Assembly (NCBI RefSeq): GCF_014805625.2
Contig: NW_023998415.1
Location: forward strand, 29,074,470 to 29,138,469
DNA: 64,000 bases
Direction: 5' to 3'
From: Glossina fuscipes
Lineage: Eukaryota; Arthropoda; Insecta; Diptera; Glossinidae
Shown here: positions 50,040 through 63,215 of the stretch, in pieces
How positions within the stretch are numbered: the stretch's first letter is position 1
Layout of the letters: the number at the start of each line of letters is the position of its first letter
Program-made: the position numbers and the translations under genes
The notes under the pieces: generated by a model
The model's database searches: none
Seen by the model: only the letters and a program-made list of their open reading frames with translations
Told to the model about the DNA's origin: nothing

Positions 50040-51202
50040 AACTATTTATCGACAACGAAACACATTCTTGCCTTCGAGGACATTCAGGAGGAAGCATGAA
50101 AAGGGGCTGACTTCACTATCGTGGTAATGATTTGCTTTCCCTAAAGCTTTCGATACTATTGACCACAGTTTGTTCTTGCAAAAGCTTGAATATTATTTGG
50201 GCTTAGTCTGATTTGGATCAGGTCTCATTTGGCTAATCGGTATCAAATCGGTGTGGTTGTTAGTAACTCTTCCTCTGAATTAAAAATGATCACTTCAGTT
50301 GACCCGCAGAGATTCATTTTGTAAGCGTATACTTTTATTAATGATGAGATCTATCTTTCTTAGCCACGCGGGATGGCGGAGGGTCTCGTCCAGTGTATTA
50401 ATGAAAATTTCGATCGCCTTACTCTGGGCTCTTAGGCGAACAACATAAAGTGAAATATGAGCAGAACTAAAGCTAAAGTCGTTACTTTGCCGGTCAGCTT
50501 TGGCTCGAATTCTTTGCCATATGTTATGATATGGTTCGGCGCAGCCATTGAGCTTGTTTGTGTGGTCTCGAATCTTGGGTTGAGGCTCAACTGTCGCTGC
50601 AGTGTGACTTACTTTTTCTTATGTTCCTACCGTTACAAAATTACGACTGCTAACGTATATGCTAACTTAGATCATATTACTAGCAATAAATTGCGGGCCG
50701 TTGTTAATAAGTGTGGTAGATAGGTTTTCAAATAAATATAAATATGAGAGAATATCACAGTTTTCATTTTGGGATTTTGGATTTGGGATCGTCAAATGTG
50801 CCTTAACGTTAGAAATCTAGTTTTTCTTCTAGACGTGAAAATGCTGTTTGCTGGGTCTGAACGTACAATCAATCTGGTTCGGTCTGACCGTAAGTATTTA
50901 GTATCATCAAGGCTGTTGTTTGTTAACGTTGTAAAGTTGAGGAACTCTTTACTTTTACAACGCACTAAAATGCACTAAAGCCTGAAGTGGTTTAGATTGG
51001 CCATTAAAGCCTTCTATAATCTATAAATTATTGTAAATATTATTTATAATCGTGTCTGCATCTCTGCCTTGATCTTTATCTTGTACAACGTTGTTATTAT
51101 TCTTGTTGACGTATTTTGGTTGTTGCTGCTGTGCCATAATAAACTTCATAGTCTTATTGGCGCATTACTATTGATTATAATAGCAATTTTTATTGTATAA
51201 TA

Positions 51203-51232
<30 letters not shown>
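50040..51232 (+). pseudogene. degenerate non-LTR retrotransposon (Jockey/I-like), 3' part
   Basis: A reverse transcriptase is visible in broken frames: FDTIDHSLFLQKLEYYLG near 50150-50205 (family: KAFDTIDHxxLLxKL), then KAKVVTLPVSFGSNSLPYV and IELVCVVSNLGLRLNCRC in the frame 50457-50723, and a C-terminal RTINLVRSDRKYLVSSRLLF followed by VNVVKLRNSLLL at about 50855-50960. The catalytic YADD block is lost or unreadable. After the last stop (50976-50978) there is a 3' UTR with AATAAA-like words and a terminal (TA)n tract (about 51210-51232). Stops and frameshifts show an inactive copy. Confidence 0.8.
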
Positions 51233-51233
<1 letters not shown>

Positions 51234-52229
51234 ATTGGCATAAATAGTTATTATTTATAAAAAAAAAAATTAAAATTAAGCATTTATAATCATCTTGGCA
51301 TTTTTTTTTTTTTTGTTTTTTCTGTTTTTTTACATGTATCACCTCAAACCGGTCCAGTTTTAACGGTCTACATGATGCTTTATTTTATTTTATTTAACCC
51401 CATGCGGACTATATTGAGCCTTTGAGAATCACTTTTGATAATTGCACAAAATTTCTTTAACATTACTTTAAATTAGTCGCTAACATTAAAAATTCAATAT
51501 TTGTAAATTGAAAGGTTAGTTAGGCATCATGGCGAAATTAATCCTTTTCGTTTTGCAATAAATTTTACCGCAGTGTACCTGACGGACTCACATTCAAAAA
51601 GCAATCATGTATCTTAGGCATTAAGCTGGCGATCGCCAAAAAATTTGCAACAGAAATGCGTTAAGAAACTGCGCATACCATTTCAGAAACTTCAACGTGA
51701 TACGACATTTAATAACACCTTACGAGCCATGAACTGAATCAAAGTCTATGCAGAATTGTAAGCTCACTTGTGAACATACTCCTGACCAATGTTCCAGTGC
51801 CACAGAAATGTGAGAGGCATTGACATTAGCAAAATCGCTCAATGGCCGCTGCAATGCCCAGTGCAATATAAGCGTAGAAGACTTCTCCGTTCTGGGTTTT
51901 TTTTGTCGTCACTTAATAACTACAATAGAGAATACGACGATAAAAAATTTCTTCGCATATCTTGGGAAAATGTAATGAAAATAATGTTTTGTATATTTGT
52001 ATGAAGCATGGGAAATTTCGTTCTTTTCATTCTTATTATATGACAAAGTTGCTGGACATAAGAGATTCGTTCACAGTCGAGTATAATGTTTTAGGTTATA
52101 TATATAGCTCGTTTGCACAAATAAATGAACATAAATAATTCCGTCTTCAAGATACGGAATTATCTTCTGACTATGAGTGTGTCAGGCTGGCTCTCTCTCA
52201 TCGTGATAGAATTCGTTATAGCAACACGC

Positions 52230-53345
52230 GGAAGGTTGTAAAGATAAATTCGAATTTAACAAGCAAAGACGCCTACTATTTCTGTTAACAAAACTCTGTT
52301 AACGACTTAACAGAGCTTATGTTAAATAATTACAATTGAGATATAGTTGGATTTGAAAGCCTACTCCATCCTTATTAAGAAAAGGAAAATATTTTTGTAT
52401 ACATTTTATAAATTTACATCAAAAAATACCTTTCAAACAAACTAAACAAATTCAAATTCCATCTATGGGAGTTACTTTTAAAGATATTTTGAAATTTGGT
52501 ATGTTAGCGAAATATGGATATGGGTTACCGGGCAAATTTGAGACTAGTGCTGCGGCCAAACTAGAAAATGTTATCTATATCGCGTGAATATATATAAAAG
52601 TACCTGTCGAATGGGCAAAAAGAATTCAGACTTTTCTTTCGAGAACCATTTTTAACGATTTTTTGAAATTTGATATGTTAGCGAGAAATGGGTGTAAGTA
52701 TGGTAGAGTATAGTATAGCATATACTATAGTATAGTATAGTACAGTATAGTATAGTATATCCACAGTACACAGTACTGTAGTACAATATATTCTAGTACA
52801 AAATACAGTATGCTGTAGTACAATATATATTTTATTTATTTTGTTATATACTATTTTTGATACATTGACGTGTTTTGCCCCAGGACGAATTCTGTTAAAA
52901 ATGGTTCGGACTGAATCATTTTTTTTCACCACTTCCCATATAACGACTTATTTTGAAAAATTGATGTATGGATAACAATGGGCTGGTGGGTGTAGTATTT
53001 TTACTAATTGAAATTTGATACCGTAACATAATTCGCGGCTAAAGGAAGTGGGCCAAGTTAGAAACTCTACATAGGCCGAACTGAAAAATTTCATTCCTTG
53101 CCATTAGTATTACAGGAATCTATATGAAATTACGTTTCAGTTAAACTTGGAAAGTTACTTTTCGAAATTATTTTTGAGAAATTTTGGTACATTGGGGCAT
53201 CCTCCTTCTCCAGCATTTATTTAATTTAGGTATGTTACAGTATACCGCACAGATTCATATTTGATAGAGTTAATAGAGGCGTTTACACTGCTCTGTTAAG
53301 ATAACTTACAAATGTCTTTACTAATTAAGTTCAAATTTACCATCG
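52230..53345. mobile_element. non-autonomous element with terminal inverted repeats (~1.1 kb)
   Basis: The left end AAGATAAATTCGAATTTAAC…AGCAAAGACGCC and the reverse complement of the right end (GGTAAATTTGAACTTAATTA…GTAAAGACATT) form imperfect terminal inverted repeats, continued by a TCTGTTAACR-like second block. The left 240 bases match each arm of the 46.8 kb palindrome, and the middle matches 48.9-49.1 kb. A TAGTA-rich microsatellite (about 52700-52800) and a 'CATATAACGACTTATTTTG' repeat (52860-52990) lie inside. No transposase coding was seen. Confidence 0.65.
52690..52830. repeat. (TATAG)n-type microsatellite with TAGTACA variants
   Basis: Imperfect units TATAG, TACAG and TAGTACA run on. 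The minus-strand 84-codon frame here with its Tyr/Leu-rich end (VLYYTVLYYTIVY) is only translated repeat. Confidence 0.85.
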
Positions 53346-56300
53346 CACGTTTAACATTTTTTGCGATTTTTATGTAATTCCCTCACTCTGTACGCGTAAA
53401 TCGATGAAGCAAGAAGGAAAAAGAAGGTGGAATGCTTTTTGTAAACAAGATGTAAACAATATCGTCAACATAGAATAAAATGCTGTATTATTTACGTGGC
53501 CATGGTTGTATGTCTATCACATCTATATATATATATATATATAAAAATAATAAATATATGATAGGTAAATAATACAGATATGACTCACTATAAATGTAGT
53601 CAGTCAACGGTCTTTCCATTCGTTATTTCCTCTCTTCATTGAATCTCTGAACTATAATTGCTTTTCACTTCAAGTTGAATTGATTATAACAGAAATATGG
53701 CCAGCCAGCCAGCAAATAAATATATATATATATATGTATATATATATATGGGTACACAAATGAAGCTTATGTACACAGCAACACATCAATGAAATTTATG
53801 TGAACATTTTCATTGACATATCAGTTGTTGAACTGCTTGTCCGCCTTCTCAATTAACAACCCATTAAAATTTAATAAATTTTGCATTTTCTCAACCTTAT
53901 ATCGTAAAAATGAAAATATTGAGCAGATTGCTTAGCGTCGTGCAACAGTACAATGTAACATGTACTTAATGAGAATATTCGTACAGAACTTAATATTAAA
54001 AACTCCTATCATGCACTCTTTATACGCTTACATGCTTGGTAAAGAAATCGAATTGAAGCCGAGAACTAAGCGAAACGGAAAAACCTTTTATAAATGCGAA
54101 ATGTGTATGCTTTTACGCTTACATGATTAGCACGTTTATATGTGTGAATGCATTTCGTTTAAAGTGCGCGCCCGTCTATATGAAAAGATATAAAGCTGAG
54201 GTGAAATCCGGCAGAAAATATATGTTTAGGATTTTTCAAATTTTTTTTTTTACATTCTTCATCTGCTCGTTTGTATTGTGAGACGTTTAATTCCTAAGGT
54301 AAGTCACACACATTAAATTCTTTTCCGTTGTACATTTCAAGCGCTCGAGTTGCTCTTGTTTTAAAAAAATCTTTTACTTGCAAACAGATAGTGAATACCA
54401 TATCTTGTTTTGATGTTGTTGCTCATCGTACATCTTGATCTTGCTCGTTGGACTTCCCAGTGCGACTTTGTTAATCCGTTTACATGCTGCAATTTTCATC
54501 TTTTAGCAGTGAATTTTTGTTAATCTTTTCGTTAATCGTTAGCACCATAGGGCGTCTTTATTGTCTGGTGAAGAGGATGGAAAAATCTTTGTTTATTTTC
54601 AAAGAACAACAGGGTGCTTTAATGCAGATTCATTTTTTCAAATTTAGTAAATTTCTTAAGAGTATTATCTTCGTCTTTAATACCCGTACGTAGAAGCCTT
54701 ATGCCAAACTATAGCATATGTTATTAGGATTGTGCTCTATGATTTTTTCTTGCAACTTTTGCTGACTGCTTGTCATGTTGTGCTTTCTTAATAAATTACG
54801 TCTTCAAAAACATGTTTTAAAGGTCATTTTAAAAAATGACCATAAGCTGTTTGCAAAATAATCAGTTCCGGGGAATGGCATGCAATCAATAAACGTAAGT
54901 CGCAATCGTCATTCTCTCATTTTCTTTTTTTTTTTGTTTTTTTGTTTTTTTGTTTTATACGACACGGGAACTTTATGTGGTGAATGCGACAATTGATCTC
55001 AATTGTTAACACAATGTATGAAATTGTTATTGTTATCCAACAAATTGCAATGGCCGAAAATTGCCGTTAACGAGCGGCAATATTGTCATGACTGAACATG
55101 AATTTTAGTAAAAAAATAAATAAATCCGAACGTATGTGACAAGGCAACCGTAAAGAAAGCAAACGAAAACGGATCATCTCTGTAAAATGACCGCTCGCAT
55201 AAACATATAATGATAGCGTAAATCATAAGCCAAACTACATGTGATAGCATGTTGCGGTAAATGGTACTTAAATGAACACAATTGAAAGCAAGCGGTATTA
55301 TTTAAAAAATCACAGTAGGCAAGGGAGCCCCACCTTGAAGAAGTCATCGAGAGTGTCAGGAGTCGTCTGTTTGCCGGCTGCAATGGAGGCTCAAATCTCG
55401 AGAAACAATTCAACGAGTTATTGAGGAGACCAAGGAATCAGTAGTGCGAATTGATGCTGGGTGAATGTTGGGTTGCTGTTCGCTCTTTGCGAATGAAAAA
55501 TCCGAGCTAGTATTAGCTGAATGGCATCCAGAAAGTGTGAATAATTGAAAAGCAAAAGTATGTCCGCAACTATAATGCGCGTAATACCGGTAATCCCAAT
55601 GTATTACGAAATAAACAGATGTAATTGTATTGCGTGGTACTCTGAGGGAAACAATAATATATGGAATTACGTAGGCTTAAGTATGAACGACGATAGCTAA
55701 ACCTAAGCAGAAGTTGTTCACTGGAAGCAGAATACATTATATATATATATATAAACTGCATGTGCTCTATATGAACCTTCGGGGGAAACTGAGCAGTAAT
55801 GAGAAACGCTGAGTGGTGGTGGGTGCGGCCCTTTCAAAACTAATCGTGGTTATCCCCAATGGCGAAGGTACTAGCTTCTTTTTTTTTCTCATAGTTCTTA
55901 CTCAGGGTTATATACGAACTTGCGTGTTTTTCCTTTCGATTTACAAGTATAAGCGTTAAGACAAAGAAAGGCAGATCTATTTCGAGAATCGTTGGAATAG
56001 TTATCAGTAGAAAAGTTTCTCTTAATTAAGAGTCACAGGTGGAGTACCTTAATGGAAGAATGGAAGCGGTTTATCATTTGACGATGATTTATAAGAAAAC
56101 TTTGGGCCATCCGATAAGTAGTCTTTTTTTCTTTTTTTTTGGTTCGATTTGTAATTTTACGAATAACTTTGGCGAATAAGCTCATTGAGGGTTTGTGAGT
56201 TATTGGAGTAAGGCAATGGCTCCAATATACCCACAAAGTAAAAAGCCATAAAGAGCTATATAACGCACGATATTTTTGGCCCCTCGCATAACTTTTTTGA

Positions 56301-56949
56301 AGATTACACGATAATTGAACTTTTTTCTGAGCTCACTGTTTGTTGCAACGTTTTGTTAAAATCATATCTCGTCCAAGACGCAATCATGTAATATTCGTTA
56401 CAGAAAATCAGTAATCATGTTTCTATAGCATTCTGCGTTGCAAAGCCTTTTTCATGTTCAAAAATTATATTTTCTGCTTACAAATCTAAAATCCTTTAGG
56501 AACATCAGGGATGTTTTCCTTACACCAAAACGCCAATAATCCTTATTTGCGAACTCATTTACGCAAATAAAAGATTCACTCCATATGCACGACACGTAAG
56601 CGTGCGTTCATTATTTTCATAGTAAATTTAAGCCATATTTTGTACATTGATTATTTGTGTATGCGTTGTATTCCACAAATTATGTCAAGGTCTCGGCAAT
56701 ATAGTGAAAACAAAATTTGATCCAAATCTCAATTCGAAGTATGCTTTATTTACGTTTATTTTCAGAATCACAAAATAGATGATCCTGTATGTGTTTGAAA
56801 AATGAAGAGATACAAAACATTTCCACTAGTAAAGATTGGCATTGGAAAGAAATACAATAAATTTATAGCCAACAAGTAAGAAAATAATATTTGGCTGCGG
56901 TCGAATCGTCTATACTCGCCATTTTCACTGTAAGAAAGAAAACGTCAAT

Positions 56950-57400
56950 GTACTGTAATATTAGGTGGGCGTGGCGGGTTTTTTCCTATTTTTGCAGAGG
57001 TGCTGGAGGTTCATCAATTCAATTTTCATACGCAATAATGTTACTTTTAAAAACAGATGACTCTCCATAACAGTGTTGGTGTATCCAGTGACGCACACAA
57101 ATTTGGACGATTGTCAATACCTACACCTACATATAACAAGCTCCAATGTTTTTATCAAACTTGCAGCCGATATTGTATTTTATGCGATCGGGAGAATGTT
57201 CACGACAAACATTATACATATGGACAGAGTGATGGACGGACATGCTTGGATTGACTGAAAATTTAATGCTGATCAGGAATATATACAGTTGGCAAAGACC
57301 CTGCAGCTTCCTAATGGATGTTGCAAAGATTTTGACAAAACGCATATACGCCTCATCCTTTGGTAAATTGCTACTTAATAGTATACGGGTAGAAGAGCAT
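56950..57400 (+). repeat. dispersed repeat family A, long copy
   Basis: Begins GTGGGCGTGGCGGGTTTTTT. Later words are TGATGGACGGACATGCTTGG, AATTTAATGCTGATCAGG, AATATATACAG, GCAGCTTCCTAATGG, ATGTTGCAAAGATTTTGAC and CCTCATCCTTTGG. Same layout as 29400-29810. Three short open frames here are repeat-derived. Confidence 0.7.
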
Positions 57401-58544
57401 CATTAATTACAGACGCCAGTGAGCACAACCAGTGAGCAGGAGGAATGACGAGCTAAGGTGGCAGGTTGGTAGAAAAATCCGACATGAAAAAGCTTTTTAA
57501 AGAACAAAGCAATTGCCAGGAACATTATCGAGCTGCAAGGCGCGTATAATTAAAAGTTTTAAGCTATATACGGATATGAACAGTAAACATATGCAATCCA
57601 ATTGAAAAAGGCTTTAATTGATATAAATTAAATAAATTTTTTTTATTTTTTTTCGTTTTTTTTACTCCATTCTTTCTGCTTTGCATCTGCATCTCTGGTG
57701 CATCATATCGATTCTCTCTTCATATGTGACAGTTTGAACAAAAATTTTTATTAAATTGTCATTGCTCAAAAAAGTACAAATCTTTCTGGCTGAATATCTG
57801 GCACTGATTAGGACCATATGTATGTATGGTATGTGAAGAGTCTGATGCATATTTCGAGATAGGCTCAATAAAATACAACAAAATTTGTATTTTTTTTTTT
57901 TTTCTATCGAACGCATAAATGGAAAGAAATTAAAGTTACGTTACATCGCATCCTCTTAGCGTTTATTCTGTTTTCGTAAAAGGAAAGAGGAAACGTATGG
58001 TTTGTTTTCCTCACAAATATATCGCGCGCAGCATGGTAACCACCATGTGCTGTGCTGTGTACGTACAATTGTAACATAGGCTAAAATAAAACAAATTAAA
58101 CGATTGTGGTGCGGCAAGGACGAGGCCTGAATGCTTTGCGCAACTTCCCCTTATACAGCAATTTATTCATTTATTTTCCAAATAATATATAAAAAAATTG
58201 ATTATTATTTTTACGTAAACACGTACTTTCCATGAACGTCCCTATATATTTCTGGGATTGTCCAAAACGTCAAGTGACGTGACGATTGGAACTTGGCAAA
58301 TTTAACTTGCTTGCCAAAGATGTTATTATTATTTCTCTCATTTGCTTTCGTCATAAAAAAAAAAAAAATTCAAAATACAAATACAAGATATATGATGGCA
58401 TCTACGTAATCCAAAGTTCCTACGGGTAATTTTTTCGCCTACTACTTACTATTCCATTTTCATTCATTCGTATGTCAACACAAATATTCCATAAATCACC
58501 ATAAAATAAAAAAGGGCTTACTTTTCATGAGAATTCTTGTATGG

Positions 58545-59290
58545 AACGTGTTTCAAAACATAGACCCATATGGTTCAAATGCGGTTCAGTTAATTTTTAT
58601 ATACCAAATTATTATTATGAAAAAATTTTCATCGTAAAATATTAAAAATTAAAGCTTTATGGCATATAAGCCTACAAGTCTATCTTTTACGATAAGTTTT
58701 ATATACTAGGTTGTTCAAAAATCGATTTACTTTACGATCCAAATTTGTTACATACAAACTTACTTATAAAATATCAAATATTGAACAGATTTGTTATATA
58801 AATGCTTATTCTTCATGAGATCAAAAAATAGACCTACAAGGTCCAAATTCGGTAAGGTGAGTTTCTATACCAAATTACTACTGCGAAGCAATTTTTTCAT
58901 GGATTGTTGAAAATTCGGCGTTCTTACCATACGGGAATTCATTTTTCGTAGGAAAATTCTATAAAGGGGTTCGAAAAATTGCTCTATCCGATTTAAAAAG
59001 GTTCACATCAATTTAGAATGCCAAAGTTCTACTACTTAACGATTTTTATCGAAAAATTTTGAAAAATTCAAAAATTCTCTTATCACCGATCTAATCGATT
59101 TTCAAGACGACTACACATCCATGGGTCAAAATAGGCGAGTGTAACAAATTTCACCAAAATATCTCAAAAATCGCCTGTAGATAATACAATAATACATGGA
59201 CGGATAGATATACAGACAAGCTTAGATTGCCTCAGAACCGTTTTCTGACGGTGAGTCCTTCTTGATGTTATATACATTCGCCTAAAATGA
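58545..59290 (+). repeat. dispersed repeat family D, copy 2
   Basis: Homologous to 42890-43500 (see that entry) and longer at the right, where AATACATGGACGGATAGATA and GATTGCCTCAGAACCG lie. Internal segments also repeat the word pair 'caaggtcc…ttcggt' near 58570 and 58840, so part may be tandemly duplicated. Confidence 0.6.
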
Positions 59291-59859
59291 AAGTAGTGTA
59301 GGGTGAAATAATGAAGCGTCCATTACGGGAATTATATTGCAATATGAGGTAAATTTTAAGTTTTCTTGCTTTTGATAATTGCAAATGACTTAACTAATTT
59401 TTTTTTTTTAACTCAACTGTCAGGTTGATCGTGATTGCAACCGCAATCTTATTAAATGGACAGACGAGCAAATGAACCAGTGCCAGTATTTAGTTTATGT
59501 GGTTAATTATGTGCATATTTTTGTGTACTACGAAAATCTGATAGATTTAATATTCGCCTTATTATGATCATAGAAAAAAAAAGAAGAAAGTCTCTTACTT
59601 TAAAAAGTTAGAAAAGGCTCTTATGTAAATTATGAAAATTTTTGTGAAAAACATATACAAGATACATATTTATTTAAAGTTTACAACTTCTTTCATTTTA
59701 CGGGGCAACACAAATATTACAAAATGCTATTTTACAATTAATATTCGTTTCATAACCATATAATTAGGATGTTATTTAACAAGCATAACTACTCGGTAAC
59801 ATACAAGCTAAGTATTCTTTGATGCTAAAATATCGATTTAAAGTTTGAAAATTTCGTTA

Positions 59860-59866
<7 letters not shown>

Positions 59867-59902
<36 letters not shown>
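59867..59902. repeat. (AG)n microsatellite
   Basis: About 18 AG units. A shorter (GA)n lies at 41246-41268. Confidence 0.95.
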
Positions 59903-59908
<6 letters not shown>

Positions 59909-61654
59909 AGATTATTATGTCGCAGTTTTCTGCACTTTTCGATGCAGAAAATATTAAAGTTTTATTATTAAATGGGTCAAAAAATTACATTTTCATCTGC
60001 TAAAGTAAGTTCAACTTTTATCATTCTATTCGTGATGAGTACATTGATAATGTTTGCTGACCTATATATCATATCCCGCCTGATTTTATTAACTTCATAG
60101 AATTATAAATACCGCTGACCATATGATAATAATAATGATGAACTCATATACAAAAAAAAAAAAAAAAAAAATTTTTAATACTTGAAGTAACTTTTCTCGC
60201 GTCATTCATAGCAAATCAAAAACTTTAAACCTATTCCTAAAAAACGTAAGGAAATAATCATGCACGTCATGCCTATGTAATGAAAGAATTTTTCAAAATT
60301 TTCACGAAAAAATTGTTGCAAAATCGTGACTGACACAAGATTCCTAGTGAGAAGGAAATAAATACTCATTCATTTTTCTCGACAAATCGTAATGATTTAT
60401 AATATAATATATATGCTACGATGATGTACGATAGACGTCTATTGTAATTATTAGAAACAAAGTTGCCAAATTGTTTTGGTCCCACATTTGGAGGTTCGGA
60501 GTATTTGTTGTACGTACTTACAGTCACAGTGACATCAAACACGTCGCCGCATTGATAGGATTATCCCATTCGAAGTACATTAGGAGATACATCGAATATC
60601 AACGAACGTCAACGTGAATTTTTCGACGAAGCGAGGAAAGACGGAAATGGAAATTGACATATCTCTCAGGTGGCGACTTAATCCGTTTGAATCAATTTGA
60701 GTGATAAATATTTAACAAGTCTGTAAAAACAGACATTCAGACTATTATTCCATACTCGACGTTTAATGGTTATTGTAAGCATTTTCTGTATGGCAATCGT
60801 AAGAATCAGTAAAATGGCATTGAATTGTGACAACCCATTGCTACTTAGAGGGAAAACCAGTTACGCGAGTCGAGTGGAGGAATTAACTTTGCAATTGTGT
60901 GCTAGTGTATATAGGGTAAGAGTAAATGTTAACAATATTACGTATGAAGCAGTAGTATAGATTAGCATAAGAACAAGAAAAATAAATATATTTCAGGATA
61001 TTATAATAAGAATAATAATAAGAAAAGGCCCGTTGTACTGATTATCGGTATACGATAAACACAACAACTCGATAAGGTAAACTTAGGTTAGGACAGTAAT
61101 GCATGAAATATGCCGACCCGAGCTGACTCGGGCAACTTAGCTCGCAACACATCAAACTTTTGACTTCTTACACGATTCGAAAGTTTACTCAAATTTTGTA
61201 CTGTCGTTATGGTTGTCGTCTCCCAACTTGCCATTATAGCTCACAAAAGTTGTGCTAACAGTTGTTTAAACTATCATTCTGCTGCTGACACGTGATTAAC
61301 ATCATCGCTTTCTATTACAGTAATTCGCAATAGTACTTATTTTCTGTTGATATCTTACTCAACAAAATCTAACTCTTACTAATCAAAATCTAACATAGAA
61401 GGAATGTTTTTAACACAAACGGAGAAGAAAATAGTAAGTAAAACAAAAAGTAATTCAATAAAAAACCTATGTATGTACATATGCATAAGTATTTTTGTAG
61501 TGAAGACATCGTTCGCTTAACACGGTTAATTCGCACCGTGTTTGTAACGAAATCCTGTTATAAGATACCTTGAAGTAATCTTAATCAATGCAATGTGGAA
61601 TGAATGTGTGCCTCGAAACCGTGCTTCACAAATGTTAAGCCGGTGCTATCTCTG

Positions 61655-61680
61655 TAAATAAATAAATAAATAAATAAATA
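61655..61680. repeat. (AAAT)n microsatellite
   Basis: About six TAAA units directly after GCCGGTGCTATCTCTG. A one-sided A-rich tail like this could be the end of a retroelement, but no body was recognised. Confidence 0.85.
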
Positions 61681-61757
61681 ACACAAACAGTTCGAATTTA
61701 TGATACTAGATGGATGAAGCGATACCCGGACGTTGTCAGCGGCAAAGAAGGTTATAT

Positions 61758-61978
61758 AATATCGTAAAAGTTTCTTTATTCGCGGGGCATATGAGCCGCG
61801 AATACCGAAACCATGAATACGAAATGGTAATTGAATACCTATTGGAATCCTTTTATTATTATGTATGTACTTATTAGATCCGCGAATAAAGAAATCTATA
61901 GCCGCGAATATAGGAATTTTTTTAATATTTTTTTAATCCGCGACTAGTGAAAACGCGAATAAGGAGCTTTTACCGTAC
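61758..61978. mobile_element. pogo/Tigger-like MITE (~220 bases)
   Basis: The left terminus TATCGTAAAAGTTTCTTTAT followed by TCGCGG pairs with the reverse complement of the right terminus TACGGTAAAAGCTCCTTATT followed by CGCG. The inside carries several CCGCGAATA words (61796-61804 and on both sides near 61878 and 61901), as in Tigger-type ends made of repeated 'cgcgaata' motifs. It is too short for a transposase. TA at the borders would be the target site. Confidence 0.7.
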
Positions 61979-62929
61979 CTTCTTTGTGTGTGTCTTTTTC
62001 TTCTTGTTCTTCTTTTTCTTTCTTTTTTTTTTTTTGTTTTTTTTTTCCCCCCATTCATTATCAGAAATTTTCCGCTAACTTGCATTTTTCATAATGCGGT
62101 TTACCAAAATGTATTCTAATACCATCTTGAATAATCCGCTTTTACTTTATGTTATACCAGCAGGCAAAGTGTCAGAAATCAATATTTTCTTGCATATCTT
62201 TCCCAAAATTTATGAAATTCTATTTCCATCAAATGATGTGGGCCTTATGTCTACTCATACCATCAAATAGATGATTCTCACAACAATTGCAATGTTTGCC
62301 ATATCATATCTTTAAAGCAATCGCAAACAAAACATTGCCGTAAGTGATTATCGGAAAACAAAACATAATAAAATTCAATGTTCTTCAATGTTGAATAAAA
62401 ACAGTTGGAATCATTTCTGGAAATCGGAATTTGAATTTATTTACTATATCTCGTATAAGTTCTCGTAAGTGAATATTGGTGGAATTTTCTGGAATTTGAT
62501 TGCCACAACTCTCTAAATACGCTATTTTGGTAGAGTACAGTCGACTGCCATTAACATAGCAATTTTTAAGCTATCTATTAAAACGATTTCGAGAAGGAAA
62601 TATTATAGATTTTTGTTTTTTTGCCGATCATTTTGAATGATTTTGATGTTTACATAAATATCTTAAGTTCTCTTGTATGAATGAATCCAAATTGGACCAT
62701 AATCTAATCATAAGCTAGCCACGTAACATAGATAAGTTAGTGCCTTTACAGAGCTCTGTTAATGTGGCTAATACATTTTTTTTCGTCATTCAAATCCATA
62801 TTTATCTTTAAAGCTATGAAAGAGTTACTTGTAAAATAAATGAAAAAATTATAGTCGGCTTTGGACGCCAATTTTATAAAAAAAAAAAAAAAAAAAAAAA
62901 ATTGACAAACGTAAGATCTCGATGCTCTA

Positions 62930-63215
62930 TAATTTTGGGTAGAATACGTTCGGAAATTTTTGTTGTTGCAATTTATGAGAGATTGCTCCCAGTTTATGTT
63001 GCGTGGGCCCATTTTCAATATCAGTCTTCCCGCAATTCCAATAATTTTGCCAAACTTGAAATCGCGATTCCTTTCATTTATGCATATAGGGGAGTTACAC
63101 GGACTGAGAGACGTACAAACTGATATAACTAAATCCAGGTGCAGAATTTGAAAGGAATTAGGAATATATTCCTTTTGCAGGATGTTTAAAGCGTCCTGCT
63201 GTATGTTTTGCAAAC
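62930..63215 (+). repeat. dispersed repeat, 'ACTAAATCCAGG…TTGCAAACG' type
   Basis: Words GTTACACGGACTGAGAGACG, TATAACTAAATCCAGGTGC, GAATATATTCC and GCAGGATG…GTCCTGCTGTATG…TGCAAACG follow the same order as the end of family A (GACGGACATGG, TGACTCAGAA, AATATATA, CTTCCT, TTGCAAA). The 155-codon minus frame at 62746-63213 is explained by this plus a poly(A) run at about 62878-62901. Confidence 0.5.

Noticed and set aside
59424..59560. Possible exon after a TTTTTTTTT…CTGTCAG acceptor (VDRDCNRNLIKWTDEQMNQC).
   Set aside because: Phase 0 would fit the second gene, but no convincing donor follows, the frame turns AT-rich, and no family is recognised.
60766..60960. 64-codon + frame.
   Set aside because: Short, no conserved motif, no gene context.
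62746..63213. 155-codon minus-strand frame.
   Set aside because: Crosses a poly(A) run (Phe stretch) and a dispersed repeat; not a gene.
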